From IMG/VR virus record IMGVR_UViG_3300044515_000006, positions 1 through 45,861 of that record: a DNA stretch of 45,861 nucleotides; one strand, written 5' to 3'. The stretch is from a virus. The notes under the pieces were generated by a model that had not been told where the DNA came from, made no database searches, and worked only from the letters and a program-made list of their open reading frames with translations. The translations under genes were made by a program, and so were the position numbers. Below are positions 22,995 through 31,369 of this stretch, piece by piece; within the stretch, counting starts at the first letter, position 1; each line of letters begins with the position of its first letter.

Positions 22995-23764
22995 CGCGCG
23001 CAATCGTGAATGTGGCAACCGGGCCGTACGTGAAAGGGCAAGAGAGGCTGAAGCTTGCAATTGCGGAAATGACACAAGTAAGAGACAAGGCGGATCTAGT
23101 TCAATGCCATACGTGGCAAACGATCCCGAGTGATTGGCCCACTCACCAACAGAAGCCCTACGCATTCAAGGCATACGCGTTGCACGAATCAGAACGATAC
23201 GCTGATCTGCTTCTATGGTGCGATGCCTGCATCCTTCCAGTGAAATCGCTTGAACCACTGTGGGAGCGAATTGAGCGCGATGGATACTGGATGAGTCGAA
23301 ACGGTTGGACGAATTACGAGTGGACGGCTGACAGTGCGTACCGTGATCTATTCAGTTCTGAAATTCTAGCCGATTACAAAACGTCGCGTGTTCAACTGGA
23401 AGAGTTAAATAAAACGATCCCGCACGTAGTAGCGACGGCATTCGGGATCAACGTAAAGCATCCCAAAGGCGCCGCGTTCCTCAAAGAATACTATCGACTG
23501 GCAAGCGAAACAAATGCCTTCTGTGGACCGTGGAAAAATGCTGATCATGCGGACACGCAAGAACTGGATCGCGTGTACAATGCGCGCGTGGCTCCATGTG
23601 GGCCTCCAGACGTGCGAGGTCACAGGCACGATCAGACGGCCGCTTCGGTAATCGCATGGCGGCTCGGCTTCGAACTGACGAATCCGCCAGAAATCTTTAG
23701 TTATGGGAAAGCAGGCGACGTGCTGGACGAGCGGACGATACTTTTGGCTGACGGCTCATATTGA
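22991..23764 (+). CDS. glycosyltransferase-like protein
   Basis: A 257-residue protein with the layout of phage glycosyltransferase-like proteins: N-terminal IVNVATGPYVKGQERLK, then KPYAFKAYALHES, and LLLWCDACILPVKSLEPLW, where WCDAC holds the acidic sugar-nucleotide contact. The remainder has several His/Asp pairs (HADTQELDRV, RGHRHDQTAAS). It is the last large enzyme of the 18815 operon. Confidence 0.68.
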   Translation: MTRAIVNVATGPYVKGQERLKLAIAEMTQVRDKADLVQCHTWQTIPSDWPTHQQKPYAFKAYALHESERYADLLLWCDACILPVKSLEPLWERIERDGYWMSRNGWTNYEWTADSAYRDLFSSEILADYKTSRVQLEELNKTIPHVVATAFGINVKHPKGAAFLKEYYRLASETNAFCGPWKNADHADTQELDRVYNARVAPCGPPDVRGHRHDQTAASVIAWRLGFELTNPPEIFSYGKAGDVLDERTILLADGSY

Positions 23765-23982
23765 TGACGCTCAACGAACTCTATCGACCTGGGACGAAGT
23801 TGAAAGACGTTCCATACGATTTTGAAGGGATGCCAGTGAAGCAATGGCTGAGGCTTCAGATGGATCAGGACTTCGCAAGTCCCAAGGGCAAGATACCGGA
23901 CGGCGCGCCGGGTACGCAATGGCGCAAGAAGGCAATTGCGACATCGCGCGATAATTACGGAATGAAAGGGCCTAGGGTATAA
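23764..23982 (+). CDS. hypothetical small protein
   Basis: A 72-residue protein. ATG 23764 overlaps the previous stop (TGATG); an in-frame TTG one codon earlier is less likely. It is Pro/Gly/Lys-rich with GAPGTQWRKKA near the C terminus. No family is recognised. The palindrome-bearing promoter of the next gene starts at its stop codon. Confidence 0.5.
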   Translation: MTLNELYRPGTKLKDVPYDFEGMPVKQWLRLQMDQDFASPKGKIPDGAPGTQWRKKAIATSRDNYGMKGPRV

Positions 23983-24003
23983 TTGCGCAAATCGCGTTAT
24001 AAT
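23977..24003 (+). promoter_or_regulatory. promoter for HNH gene 24009, two TATAAT boxes
   Basis: GTATAATTGCGCAAAT (about 23977-23992) combines a TATAAT with the palindrome variant. A second TATAAT (23998-24003) lies 5 nt before ATG 24009. The same TATAATTGCGCA fusion precedes the minus-strand HNH at 36462. Confidence 0.6.
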
Positions 24004-24008
24004 AGCGC

Positions 24009-24626
24009 ATGGCTCATCTGGAAGGCATACAGCCGGGGGATCAGTTCGGGGAGTTGGCAGTAATCGAATTTGCAGGTAGAAACCAAAACTCTCAGACACT
24101 CTGGGAGGTTCGCTGCACTTGCGGTTCAATATCTACTGTGTTGGGAACCAATCTCAAGCGCGGCAACACGACACAGTGTAATAGCGGACTGCATCGGGCG
24201 TTTCATGGTGGCGTAGGCACGCCTGAGTACAACGCCTGGAGGTCAATGAGGTGGCGCTGCAACCCACGAAACAAGCGTTGTTATCCACTTCATATACAAG
24301 TCTGTCCAGAGTGGCTGAGATCGTTTGATGCGTTTCTCGCCCATATTGGACCAATGCCCACGCCGGGGCTTGAGGTTGATCGCAAGAACAATAATGCGGG
24401 TTATGAGCCCGGAAACGTTCGGTGGGCCACACGCAGCCAACAGATGCGCAATACAAGCCTCACCCGGCTACTCACAATCAATGGCATCACAAAGCCAGAG
24501 GTTGAATGGGCCGAAACCTCTGGTATTTCTGTGGCAACTTTGCGGTACAGGGTCAACAGAAAATGGCCAGAGGGAGAATTACTTTCAGCGGATAAGTGGA
24601 AACATAGGAGAGGTCGATGCGCCTAA
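24009..24626 (+). CDS. HNH/AP2-type putative homing endonuclease
   Basis: A 205-residue protein. A single N-terminal zinc-ribbon-like module (WEVRCTCG, then a degenerate CNSG), the core (LHIQVCPEWLRSFDAFLAHIG, then LEVDRKNNNAGYEPGNVRWATRSQQMRN) and a C-terminal helix-turn-helix (VEWAETSGISVATLRYRV) are seen. It carries its own leaderless-type promoter and overlaps the next glycosyltransferase by 10 nt. It is a clear paralogue of 19564 and 22353. Confidence 0.76.
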   Translation: MAHLEGIQPGDQFGELAVIEFAGRNQNSQTLWEVRCTCGSISTVLGTNLKRGNTTQCNSGLHRAFHGGVGTPEYNAWRSMRWRCNPRNKRCYPLHIQVCPEWLRSFDAFLAHIGPMPTPGLEVDRKNNNAGYEPGNVRWATRSQQMRNTSLTRLLTINGITKPEVEWAETSGISVATLRYRVNRKWPEGELLSADKWKHRRGRCA

Positions 24627-25519
24627 TTGGCATGTTAGCAGTCAGAAACGAAGGCTGGTGTCTTGGATTGAGTGCGCGCGTGGCTCTCATGTGGTGCGAT
24701 GACCTTGTAATTTTATTACACGAGTGCTCCGATCAGTCTCCAGAGATCGCGTACGCATTGGCGGACGAATACCAAGGGCGTGTTGTAATCTCGCACATGA
24801 CCGGCGAGTGGGCAGAAATGCAACATCGGCAATGGATGTTGGAATTGGCTCGGAAAGTAGGCGCAACCCATGTAGCGATCACCGACGCGGACGAAATCAT
24901 CAGCGGCAACATTCTGCCGGACGTATCAGGACCAGACGTTGAGTTTTCTCCGCGATGGTATGCAGGCCAAATGCCGCAAGGCTCAATCCTTCAACTACCC
25001 GGCTACAACTTGCGTGGCTCGCTGAATCGTTATCACAATAACGGTATTTGGGGAAACAGATGGTTCTCTCTCGCCTTCAAAGACGATCCAAACTTGTCAT
25101 GGAGTGGCGATAAATTCCATAGTCGCGAACCGCACGGCGCGCCATTGAAAGCGTATCGCCCAATCTCTCAAGGGCAAGGCGGCATTCTTCACCTATGGGG
25201 TGCAAGTGAACGTAGGCTGAGAGCGAAGAGCGCACTGTACAAGATCACCGAACGGCTGAGATGGCCAAGCAAGCCGATAGCCGACATCGAGCTGATGTAT
25301 AGCTGGGCCGTCCATGGGCAGGCTGGGCATCCTTCGTTTGGAACGCCTGAGACTTGGACCTACGCTGACGTTCCAGCTTCGTGGTGGGCTCCGTATTCGC
25401 ATCTGGTGAAGTATCTGGACGTGGAAGCTGAACCGTGGCAAGAAGCAGAGTGTCAGCGATTGGTAGCGGAACACGGCCGCGAGAAGTTCAAAGGCTTAGA
25501 TCTATTTGGAGTCGCATGA
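24617..25519 (+). CDS. glycosyltransferase, GT2/GT92-like
   Basis: A 300-residue protein. MLAVRNEGWCLG (the NE turn common in GT2-like enzymes), CDDLVILLHECSD, a Gln/His segment (EMQHRQWMLELARKVGA), and VAITDADEII (DAD motif, about residue 92) mark a GT-A nucleotide-sugar transferase. Further HLWGASERRLRAK and a Trp-rich C-terminal part resemble phage glycosyltransferases of the same group. It is the last enzyme before the structural operon resumes. Confidence 0.82.
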   Translation: MRLIGMLAVRNEGWCLGLSARVALMWCDDLVILLHECSDQSPEIAYALADEYQGRVVISHMTGEWAEMQHRQWMLELARKVGATHVAITDADEIISGNILPDVSGPDVEFSPRWYAGQMPQGSILQLPGYNLRGSLNRYHNNGIWGNRWFSLAFKDDPNLSWSGDKFHSREPHGAPLKAYRPISQGQGGILHLWGASERRLRAKSALYKITERLRWPSKPIADIELMYSWAVHGQAGHPSFGTPETWTYADVPASWWAPYSHLVKYLDVEAEPWQEAECQRLVAEHGREKFKGLDLFGVA

Positions 25520-25860
25520 AATCACCCATGCAGCCATCTCTTTTCGGTGGGGATGACGCGATTGCATTTCCTGACCGTCAACCGCTTGCGGCAACTGCCG
25601 ATCCAGTTACGTCCTTCATCGCCGCGGCCGACCTAACAAATAGCGGTCGACGTCGTCAGCAAAAACTAGACGTGTTGAAATTTCTGCGAGTTCAAACCGA
25701 ACCATTAACTTCGGCTGAAATAGCGGCAAAGTCGGGATTGGACCGGCATCTATGCGCCCGCCGACTACCTGACCTAGAAGCCGACAAGATGGTAAAACGC
25801 TGCGCTATACGGGAATGCAGCCGCACCGGGCGACCGTGTGTAACATGGGCCTGCGTGTGA
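25516..25860 (+). CDS. winged-helix DNA-binding protein
   Basis: A 114-residue protein starting at ATG 25516 (ATGA overlap with the glycosyltransferase). The linker (QPSLFGGDDAIAF, then ADPVTSFIAAADL) precedes a winged helix: QQKLDVLKFLRVQTEPLTSAEIAAKSGLDRHLCARRLPDLEADKMVKRC and a wing (RTGRPCVTW), given here in outline. This type recurs in phages beside replication or regulatory genes. It may regulate the cassette or bind the palindromes; that is inference. Confidence 0.65.
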   Translation: MKSPMQPSLFGGDDAIAFPDRQPLAATADPVTSFIAAADLTNSGRRRQQKLDVLKFLRVQTEPLTSAEIAAKSGLDRHLCARRLPDLEADKMVKRCAIRECSRTGRPCVTWACV

Positions 25861-25878
25861 ACGTGTTAAAGTTGCGCC

Positions 25879-25950
25879 ATGCAACGCATTCGCGTCTTCT
25901 GGCTCTTCGCGGCGATCTACGCTTACTTCTGTAGGGACGGCGCGCGATGA
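25879..25950 (+). CDS. tiny hydrophobic peptide
   Basis: A 23-residue ORF (hydrophobic centre VFWLFAAIYAYF) that overlaps the portal start by ATGA. It may be only a leader that couples portal translation. Confidence 0.35.
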   Translation: MQRIRVFWLFAAIYAYFCRDGAR

Positions 25951-27851
25951 GAAAACGCCTTCAACTTCTCTTAGCCAAAGCCTTTCGATTCCTTCAACAG
26001 AAACCCGATCAATCCGCCACAATCCGAGAGCTTCACGCCGAATTAACGCAAGCCCGTGAGCGTGAAGACTCGTTCCGTGCCGACTACATCGAACGCTCAA
26101 CCGAACTGATTGAAGCACGCCAGATGGCCGGATCAGGACCGTGGTTAGTTGCCGAATCTCGGGAGCAAATCAACAAACCAGGGAAATTGAGAGAGACGAA
26201 CGCACTCACCAGTACAGGAGCCTTTGGGGATGTCGCGTTGGCTCTTGAGAACCTGGAATGGCGCCGCGAAGTCAATCTTTCATGGCTGGAGTTCTCGAGG
26301 TGGGGCATTCAGCAAATCATGCTGGTGTCTCGTCTCTACTACATCAAGAATCCAATCATCCGCAGATTAATTGACGTGGCAGCTTACTACGTTTTCGGTC
26401 GAGGCGTTGAAGTCAGCTCGCCGGATGACGGGGCGAATCAAGTACTGAAGGATTTCTTCGAGCGCAACAAATCGACGCTCGGCCAAATCGCGATGGTGGA
26501 ACTTGAAAAGCGCAAATACTACGATGGCAATCTGTTCTTTGTCTTCTTCGCTGACAAGATCAGCGGAGGAAACGTAAACGTTCGAACGATTGACGCAACG
26601 GAGATTCAGGACATCATCACAGACCCGGATGATAGCGATACGCCTTGGTTTTATCGCCGCGGCTGGCGACAGCGTTCATTTGACGTGCAAACAGGAGCGT
26701 CGGACAGCAAGGATGTGGAAGCGTGGTATCCAGCGATCGGGTATGAACCTGAAACGATGCCGACGCAGATAAACGGATTGCCTGTGATGAAAGACAATCC
26801 CATCTTGCATCGAAAGGCCGGGGGAGTATCGAAGTGGAATTTTGGATGCCCGATCATTTACCCGGCGCTGACCTGGGCGAAGGCTTCAGTCAAGTATCTG
26901 GAATCGTGCGCGACTGTTAAGAAAGCTCTGGCGTCAATCGCCATGACCCTTACGACGAAGGGCGGACAGCAGGCGATCGCGGGCGCAAAGAACCAACTGG
27001 GAACGAGTGTCGGACCGCCCACGCAATCTTGGGACACAACACCCCCTCCGATTGATGGGAGCATTTTCGCATCGGGGCCGGGAACGACACTGAAGGCATT
27101 TCATACTGGCGGGGCCGGCGGAAATCCTGAAGACGTCAGACGATTTACGTTGATGGCTTGCATGGTTGTGGGAGTTCCTGAAACGTTTCTTGCCGACGTT
27201 TCTACGGGGAACTTGGCAACTGCTACAACGTTGGATCGGCCGACAGAACTAGGGTTTCTTGAAAAGCAAGAGGCCTGGAGAGAAGATTTAATCACCATCT
27301 CCAAGTACGTTTTGAAGGTCAGCAACGGAGCTCCCAAAGGGATCCTCCGGGCGTCGATGGACAAGAAGAAAATAGGCGCCGGCGAAGTGCTCATCAGGGA
27401 AGCGAAACTGAAACGTTCTCGAGATGGCCGTAGGCTCGTTCCTGTGAAAGAAGCGGCGCAAACTGGGGAAGTGATCGTAACGGTGAATTTCCCGGCGATA
27501 CTGGAAGGCGACGTTCCGGCGATGGTCACAGCAATCGTCCATGCGATGACGCTCGAAAACAAGGGCGGGCAAGTCGTAGGGATTGACGAGAAGGTCGGCA
27601 ACCGAGCGCTATATGACACGCTCGGAATTGAAAACGGTGACGAGATTATTGAAGAGCAATTTCCAGATGGCGAATACGATCCTGACCGGACCAAGGAACC
27701 TTTGCCCGCTCCGATCATGAAGGCATTGCCTGACCCTGGCGGCGCACCACAACTACCTGGCGGGGAAGATCCACCTCCACCAAAGCAGAAAGAATCGCGA
27801 TTAGACCGAGCGGCGCGGCTTGTTGAAAAAGCACTGGCGGCGGTGGAATGA
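25947..27851 (+). CDS. portal protein
   Basis: A 634-residue protein. A charged N-terminal coil is followed by the portal core: YYIKNPIIRRLIDVAAYYVFGRG, KRKYYDGNLFFVFF, IDATEIQDIITDPDD, a middle with VGVPETFLADVSTGNLATATTLDRPTELGF (in outline), and a Pro-rich acidic C terminus. These features are typical of siphophage portals that form the dodecameric DNA gateway at the capsid vertex. It overlaps the minor head gene by ATGA. Confidence 0.88.
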   Translation: MRKRLQLLLAKAFRFLQQKPDQSATIRELHAELTQAREREDSFRADYIERSTELIEARQMAGSGPWLVAESREQINKPGKLRETNALTSTGAFGDVALALENLEWRREVNLSWLEFSRWGIQQIMLVSRLYYIKNPIIRRLIDVAAYYVFGRGVEVSSPDDGANQVLKDFFERNKSTLGQIAMVELEKRKYYDGNLFFVFFADKISGGNVNVRTIDATEIQDIITDPDDSDTPWFYRRGWRQRSFDVQTGASDSKDVEAWYPAIGYEPETMPTQINGLPVMKDNPILHRKAGGVSKWNFGCPIIYPALTWAKASVKYLESCATVKKALASIAMTLTTKGGQQAIAGAKNQLGTSVGPPTQSWDTTPPPIDGSIFASGPGTTLKAFHTGGAGGNPEDVRRFTLMACMVVGVPETFLADVSTGNLATATTLDRPTELGFLEKQEAWREDLITISKYVLKVSNGAPKGILRASMDKKKIGAGEVLIREAKLKRSRDGRRLVPVKEAAQTGEVIVTVNFPAILEGDVPAMVTAIVHAMTLENKGGQVVGIDEKVGNRALYDTLGIENGDEIIEEQFPDGEYDPDRTKEPLPAPIMKALPDPGGAPQLPGGEDPPPPKQKESRLDRAARLVEKALAAVE

Positions 27852-28129
27852 ACCCGCTGAAGGTTCTACTGTTGGCGCTTGCCGCGGGAGCGCTGGCAGA
27901 AGCAGCCGGCGAGTACACCTACGACACGGTATCGGTGAAACGTTGGATCCTCGGCGGCGGCGGGAAATCGGGAAACTGTGAAATCTGCGATGGGAATGCT
28001 GAGATGGGATGGATTGACATGGACGCAGTTTTCGATGGCGTCAGCGGGGATGTAGACGAACCTCCAGCGCATCCGCATTGTGAATGCGAAGTTGAGCACA
28101 AAGAGAAACGAGTGAGAGTTTACGCGTAA
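27848..28129 (+). CDS. mini minor-head protein (C-terminal Cys/His motif)
   Basis: A 93-residue protein. The N-terminal 20 residues are hydrophobic or helical. The rest ends in CEICDGNAEMGWIDMD and PPAHPHCECEV, the CxxC...HPxCxC pattern that closes the Mu gpF/SPP1 gp7-like minor head proteins. Those proteins are usually over 250 residues, so this one keeps only the tail motif. It follows the portal, exactly where a minor head gene is expected. Confidence 0.65.
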   Translation: MNPLKVLLLALAAGALAEAAGEYTYDTVSVKRWILGGGGKSGNCEICDGNAEMGWIDMDAVFDGVSGDVDEPPAHPHCECEVEHKEKRVRVYA

Positions 28130-28134
28130 TGTGG

Positions 28135-28140
28135 TATAGT
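28135..28140 (+). promoter_or_regulatory. -10 box for 28148
   Basis: TATAGT lies 7 nt before ATG 28148. No good -35 element and no palindrome are seen nearby. Confidence 0.45.
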
Positions 28141-28147
28141 TCCGCAC

Positions 28148-28378
28148 ATGGCGACATTCCCTCATGCGCACGCTACCGTCACGATTGATGGCGTTAAAGT
28201 AATCGTACCCACTGGACTCATTGGATTTCAGCAATTAGTTCAGATGGCTGGGCTGAACAAGAAAACTGCTAAACTGACCGTCGTTACCCCGGCACCAGTT
28301 CAACCGACCACGATCAATGCCAACGATTCGTATGTCATCGTAGGCGGCGAAGTAATGACTTCAACGAAAGGTGCATAA
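28148..28378 (+). CDS. hypothetical virion-region protein
   Basis: A 76-residue beta-rich protein (VTIDGVKVIVPTGLIGFQQLVQMAG, then TINANDSYVIVGGEVMTSTKG). It has a leaderless-type promoter and directly precedes 28379 with no gap. The short fold could be a ubiquitin-like or small beta protein. A structural role is inferred from position. Confidence 0.55.
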   Translation: MATFPHAHATVTIDGVKVIVPTGLIGFQQLVQMAGLNKKTAKLTVVTPAPVQPTTINANDSYVIVGGEVMTSTKGA

Positions 28379-28828
28379 ATGGCTGCTGCTGGACCGTGGG
28401 TAATCTACAACGACTTCAAAGCGAACGCCTTCAAAAAGTTGATGGACTTAACGGCCGATTCGTTCAAGGTCGCTCTTGTTTTGAGCACGTCGAACGCAAT
28501 GAACGCCGCGTTGGTGAGTGCGAACTATGCGACCATCACCAACGAACTCACGACAGCGAACGGATATACGGCAGGCGGCGCCGCGGCCGCGTCTCCTACT
28601 CTCACAGGCGGCGGGGCGGTTGCCACGGTGACTTTCGATACCGCCGATGTCAGTTGGACGGCTTCGGGAGCGGGATTCACCGCGAGGGCTGCAGTTCTGT
28701 ACGATGACACCTCCACGAATAAAAATCTGATCGCCTATTGCCTCCTCGACTCGGCGCCAGCGGACGTCACGGTCGCGGCCGGAAACACGCTTACGCTGCA
28801 AATCACCAACGTCTTCACGGATGCCTAA
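28379..28828 (+). CDS. virion structural protein, paralogue of 43654
   Basis: A 149-residue, Ala/Thr-rich beta protein. FKVALVLSTSN, FTARAAVLYDDTSTNKNLIAYCLLDSA and a final VTVAAGNTLTLQI correspond in order to IKVALVKIGGG, AGALVIYDDTGVAGTSRLIAYID and the C-terminal strands of the 43654 product. The family recurs in tailed phages as a structural or tail protein. A head-fibre or tail-surface role is likely. Confidence 0.7.
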   Translation: MAAAGPWVIYNDFKANAFKKLMDLTADSFKVALVLSTSNAMNAALVSANYATITNELTTANGYTAGGAAAASPTLTGGGAVATVTFDTADVSWTASGAGFTARAAVLYDDTSTNKNLIAYCLLDSAPADVTVAAGNTLTLQITNVFTDA

Positions 28829-29103
28829 TGGCTGAAAACGTACCGATTGTCGATCAGGCGGGCGCAACGCAGCAAATCGCTACCGACTTGGTGGTAGATT
28901 CGGCGCTCGGAACGGCACAAGTTCAATTCACGAAGTTGATGGATGGCACAATCGGCGGAACGTCCAAAGCCGTCGTGGGATCAGGCGGGCAATTGCAGAC
29001 CTCAGACGTTGATGCGAGACGATTGAGCGAGTCGACATTTTTACAGAATTACGCAGCGGCCATGACGTTATTGGACCCGCTCAGAGGTTTTGAAATTCGA
29101 TAG
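28828..29103 (+). CDS. hypothetical virion protein
   Basis: A 91-residue protein. The start ATG 28828 overlaps the previous stop (TAATG). The sequence IVDQAGATQQIATDLVVDSALGTAQVQF (outline), GGTSKAVVGSGGQLQTSDVD resembles short linkers seen in phage structural operons. It probably contributes to the virion with its neighbours. Confidence 0.6.
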   Translation: MAENVPIVDQAGATQQIATDLVVDSALGTAQVQFTKLMDGTIGGTSKAVVGSGGQLQTSDVDARRLSESTFLQNYAAAMTLLDPLRGFEIR

Positions 29104-29112
29104 GAGTTTCCC

Positions 29113-29730
29113 ATGATTGCTGAAATCAGAGTAGGTCCGGCGATATTGAGCGACGGAGTAATCCGCGAGGGGCGCGCTGAAAAAACCGGGGCGATTGTCA
29201 CCGCAGACGCGCATGGACGCTATCAGGAAGCTGCGATCCGTGGGCAACTATTCAGCGCATCGAACGTGGCGGCACAGGCGCTCTCAGTGGCTCTGGCCAC
29301 GACGTATACGGGACTCTGCATTTCAAATCCTCTCGGCAATACCAAGAATCTCGTAATGCTCGGGTGTGGGTTCGCGATCACTGCGGCCTCGGCTGGCATT
29401 GCTTCGCTGCATCTCATCGCTGGCTACTCGGCTGTGGCCAACGTCACACATACGACTCCCTTAGCGGCACCTGGGATTCAAAACAACTTGATCGGAACCG
29501 GGCCGGCAAGTAGCGCGAAGGCTGATTCCGCGGCGACCATCCTGAATCCTGGTTACTTAATTCCGCTGATAAACGGCAATACGTCGGCGGCGCTTCCTAC
29601 TAGCAGCGCCGTGAACTGGCTGGAACTGGCCGGGATGTTTGTACTGCCCCCTGGTTCATGGATGGCTATCGGCGCCTTAGTCGCAATTACTGGTTTCGGC
29701 GGATTCGTGTGGGAAGAAGTAGCGATCTAA
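29113..29730 (+). CDS. virion structural protein
   Basis: A 205-residue Ala/Gly/Ser-rich beta protein with a Shine-Dalgarno (AGGAG) before its ATG. Segments such as TYTGLCISNPLGNTKNLVMLGCGF and WLELAGMFVLPPGSWMAIGALV are reminiscent of common structural proteins in metagenomic siphophages. No enzyme motif is present. A surface role is likely. Confidence 0.62.
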   Translation: MIAEIRVGPAILSDGVIREGRAEKTGAIVTADAHGRYQEAAIRGQLFSASNVAAQALSVALATTYTGLCISNPLGNTKNLVMLGCGFAITAASAGIASLHLIAGYSAVANVTHTTPLAAPGIQNNLIGTGPASSAKADSAATILNPGYLIPLINGNTSAALPTSSAVNWLELAGMFVLPPGSWMAIGALVAITGFGGFVWEEVAI

Positions 29731-29734
29731 CCAT

Positions 29735-31012
29735 GTGCTTCTTCTCCTCCTAAAATCGAAATTATGGAAACGCTCAGCCGTCGCAGCACTCGCGTTAACC
29801 GCGGCTCAACCAACCGTAAAATTAAGCGTTCCGCCCCGCCCCGCACAAGCAAACTTAACTTTCGCCACTAGTTCAGTCAGCCTCAAATCGACCGTACCTG
29901 TTTCAAAAGCCACGCTGACATTCTCAGCGGGTACACCGGCTTTAAAGCTCACCGTTAAACCATCGACAGCAAGTCTCGTTTTCACCGGGCTGTCGCCTGG
30001 ATTGAAAACCACCGTCAAGCCTTCAACGGCCAGTCTCGCGTTTGGATCATCGACTCCCGCGCTGAAACTGACGTTGAAACCGTCAACCGCGACGATTGTA
30101 TTTGCGGCTCAGAACACCGCACTGAAGCTCACGCTCAAGCCGGCTACTCAGGCCTTGGTATTCACAGGCCAGACACCAGTTCGATTGATTGCGTTGCGTC
30201 TCTCGCCAACTGCGGCGTCTCTGGCGTTCTCGGCATTATCGCCAGCGCTGAAGTTGACCGTTAAGCCTTCCGCGCAGGCGCTCGTATTCAATGCGCAGAC
30301 GGTTGCGCTGAAAAGCATTCGGCCAGTCGGGACCGCGGCGTTAGTGTTCACCGCAGCGACTCCGAAACTCGGACGAATCGCGAAACCTGCGAGTCAGCCG
30401 CTTTCTTTCACTGCGGGGAGTCCGGCGTTAAAAGTAACTGTCAAGCCCACGGCGCAGTCGTTGACGTTCTCGAGCTCCACGCCAGTCGTAAGCATCGCGT
30501 TGAAGTTGAATCCGGCAGCTCAGGCGCTCTCGTTCACGGCTCAGTCGGTGAGGGTCAAAGTAACCACCAAGCCGACACCGCAAGCGTTAAGGTTTTCCGC
30601 GGGTACGCCGATTCTGACCAATGGCAACGCCAAGAGGCCGGCGGCAGCAACGCTTCTGTTTTCGGCTGGCACGCCGACGCTAAAAGTATCCGCGGCGATT
30701 CAATCGCGCTCCTTACACTTCACTGGCGGTTCGGTGACGTTCAGTGTAGTATCGCGGCCGGCCGCGGCTTTGCTGTCGTTCTCTAATTCGACGGTGGCAA
30801 TCTCGATTGTCAATCTGCCTGTCATTGCCAAAGTAGTTGAGGTGGATCTGCACGGATCGGCAGCGAACAATGGGAATACAGGAACGCTTCAGCAACCATC
30901 ACAGAGAGGGAATGGCGCAAATTCAGGTAACAACGGGACTACGAAAGACGCAAAGCAGACTGGATCAGTGGTAAGTTCTAGCGCTACCGGAACACTGGTT
31001 AAGGTAGACTGA
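29735..31012 (+). CDS. repetitive beta-strand virion or surface protein
   Basis: A 425-residue protein using GTG 29735. After a short Leu/Lys N terminus it consists of about 16 consecutive repeats of 20-22 residues with the pattern alkltvKPstasLvFtagtP (about residues 30-375). A C-terminal segment rich in Asn, Gly and Thr (NNGNTGTLQQPSQRG) follows. Each repeat predicts two short strands, so the whole should form an elongated beta solenoid or fibre. No sequence family is recognised. It lies in the virion gene block and may be a head or tail fibre. Confidence 0.65.
   Translation: MLLLLLKSKLWKRSAVAALALTAAQPTVKLSVPPRPAQANLTFATSSVSLKSTVPVSKATLTFSAGTPALKLTVKPSTASLVFTGLSPGLKTTVKPSTASLAFGSSTPALKLTLKPSTATIVFAAQNTALKLTLKPATQALVFTGQTPVRLIALRLSPTAASLAFSALSPALKLTVKPSAQALVFNAQTVALKSIRPVGTAALVFTAATPKLGRIAKPASQPLSFTAGSPALKVTVKPTAQSLTFSSSTPVVSIALKLNPAAQALSFTAQSVRVKVTTKPTPQALRFSAGTPILTNGNAKRPAAATLLFSAGTPTLKVSAAIQSRSLHFTGGSVTFSVVSRPAAALLSFSNSTVAISIVNLPVIAKVVEVDLHGSAANNGNTGTLQQPSQRGNGANSGNNGTTKDAKQTGSVVSSSATGTLVKVD
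29808..30850 (+). repeat. degenerate 60-66 bp tandem coding repeat
   Basis: About 16 in-frame units of 60-66 bp encode the KP...F...P repeats of the 29735 gene. Units are diverged at DNA level (not perfect copies) but keep period and reading frame. They are coding, so they are not a CRISPR array. Confidence 0.7.
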
Positions 31013-31015
31013 GCC

Positions 31016-31369
31016 ATGCTTGCATTGACCATGACGCAAAATAAATCAGGCGTGTTCACGCTTTCGGCGTATCAGTCAGACGGCGCGACACCTCAATCTC
31101 TTGTGAACATGGTGCTGTGGTTTCATGCGGCGTTTGGAACTTTCGCGATTGATAAACACTCGCCGTCTTCTGGCATCTCAATTTCAAATACCGCAGGCGG
31201 ATTGAATTGCGCAAGTCTTCAAATAGACCCGACCGATACCGCGGCGCTCAAGTTGGGACCGAATAGCGTTGTTCAAATGCACTGCGAACTGAGCCTACAA
31301 AACGGCGCGCAGAGCTATCAACTGGATCAGGGGACGCTCACAGTAACAGGCAATGTAGGGGCTCCGTAA
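31016..31369 (+). CDS. hypothetical virion protein, BppU-like
   Basis: A 117-residue beta-rich protein (LTMTQNKSGVFTLSAYQSDG, then SGISISNTAGGLNCASLQIDP and a final CELSLQNG...TLTVTG). The layout of short strands and a DPTDTAAL turn resembles small upper-baseplate or fibre-associated modules, but no residue is diagnostic. It follows the repeat protein by 3 nt. Confidence 0.5.
   Translation: MLALTMTQNKSGVFTLSAYQSDGATPQSLVNMVLWFHAAFGTFAIDKHSPSSGISISNTAGGLNCASLQIDPTDTAALKLGPNSVVQMHCELSLQNGAQSYQLDQGTLTVTGNVGAP

Noticed and set aside
8013-25860. Restriction-modification system
   Set aside because: Two methylases are present, but the HNH proteins look like homing-type or recombination nucleases and none is paired with a methylase as a restriction enzyme would be.
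29735-31012. CRISPR-like or satellite array
   Set aside because: The repeats are degenerate, in frame and coding, with no constant repeat/variable spacer pattern.
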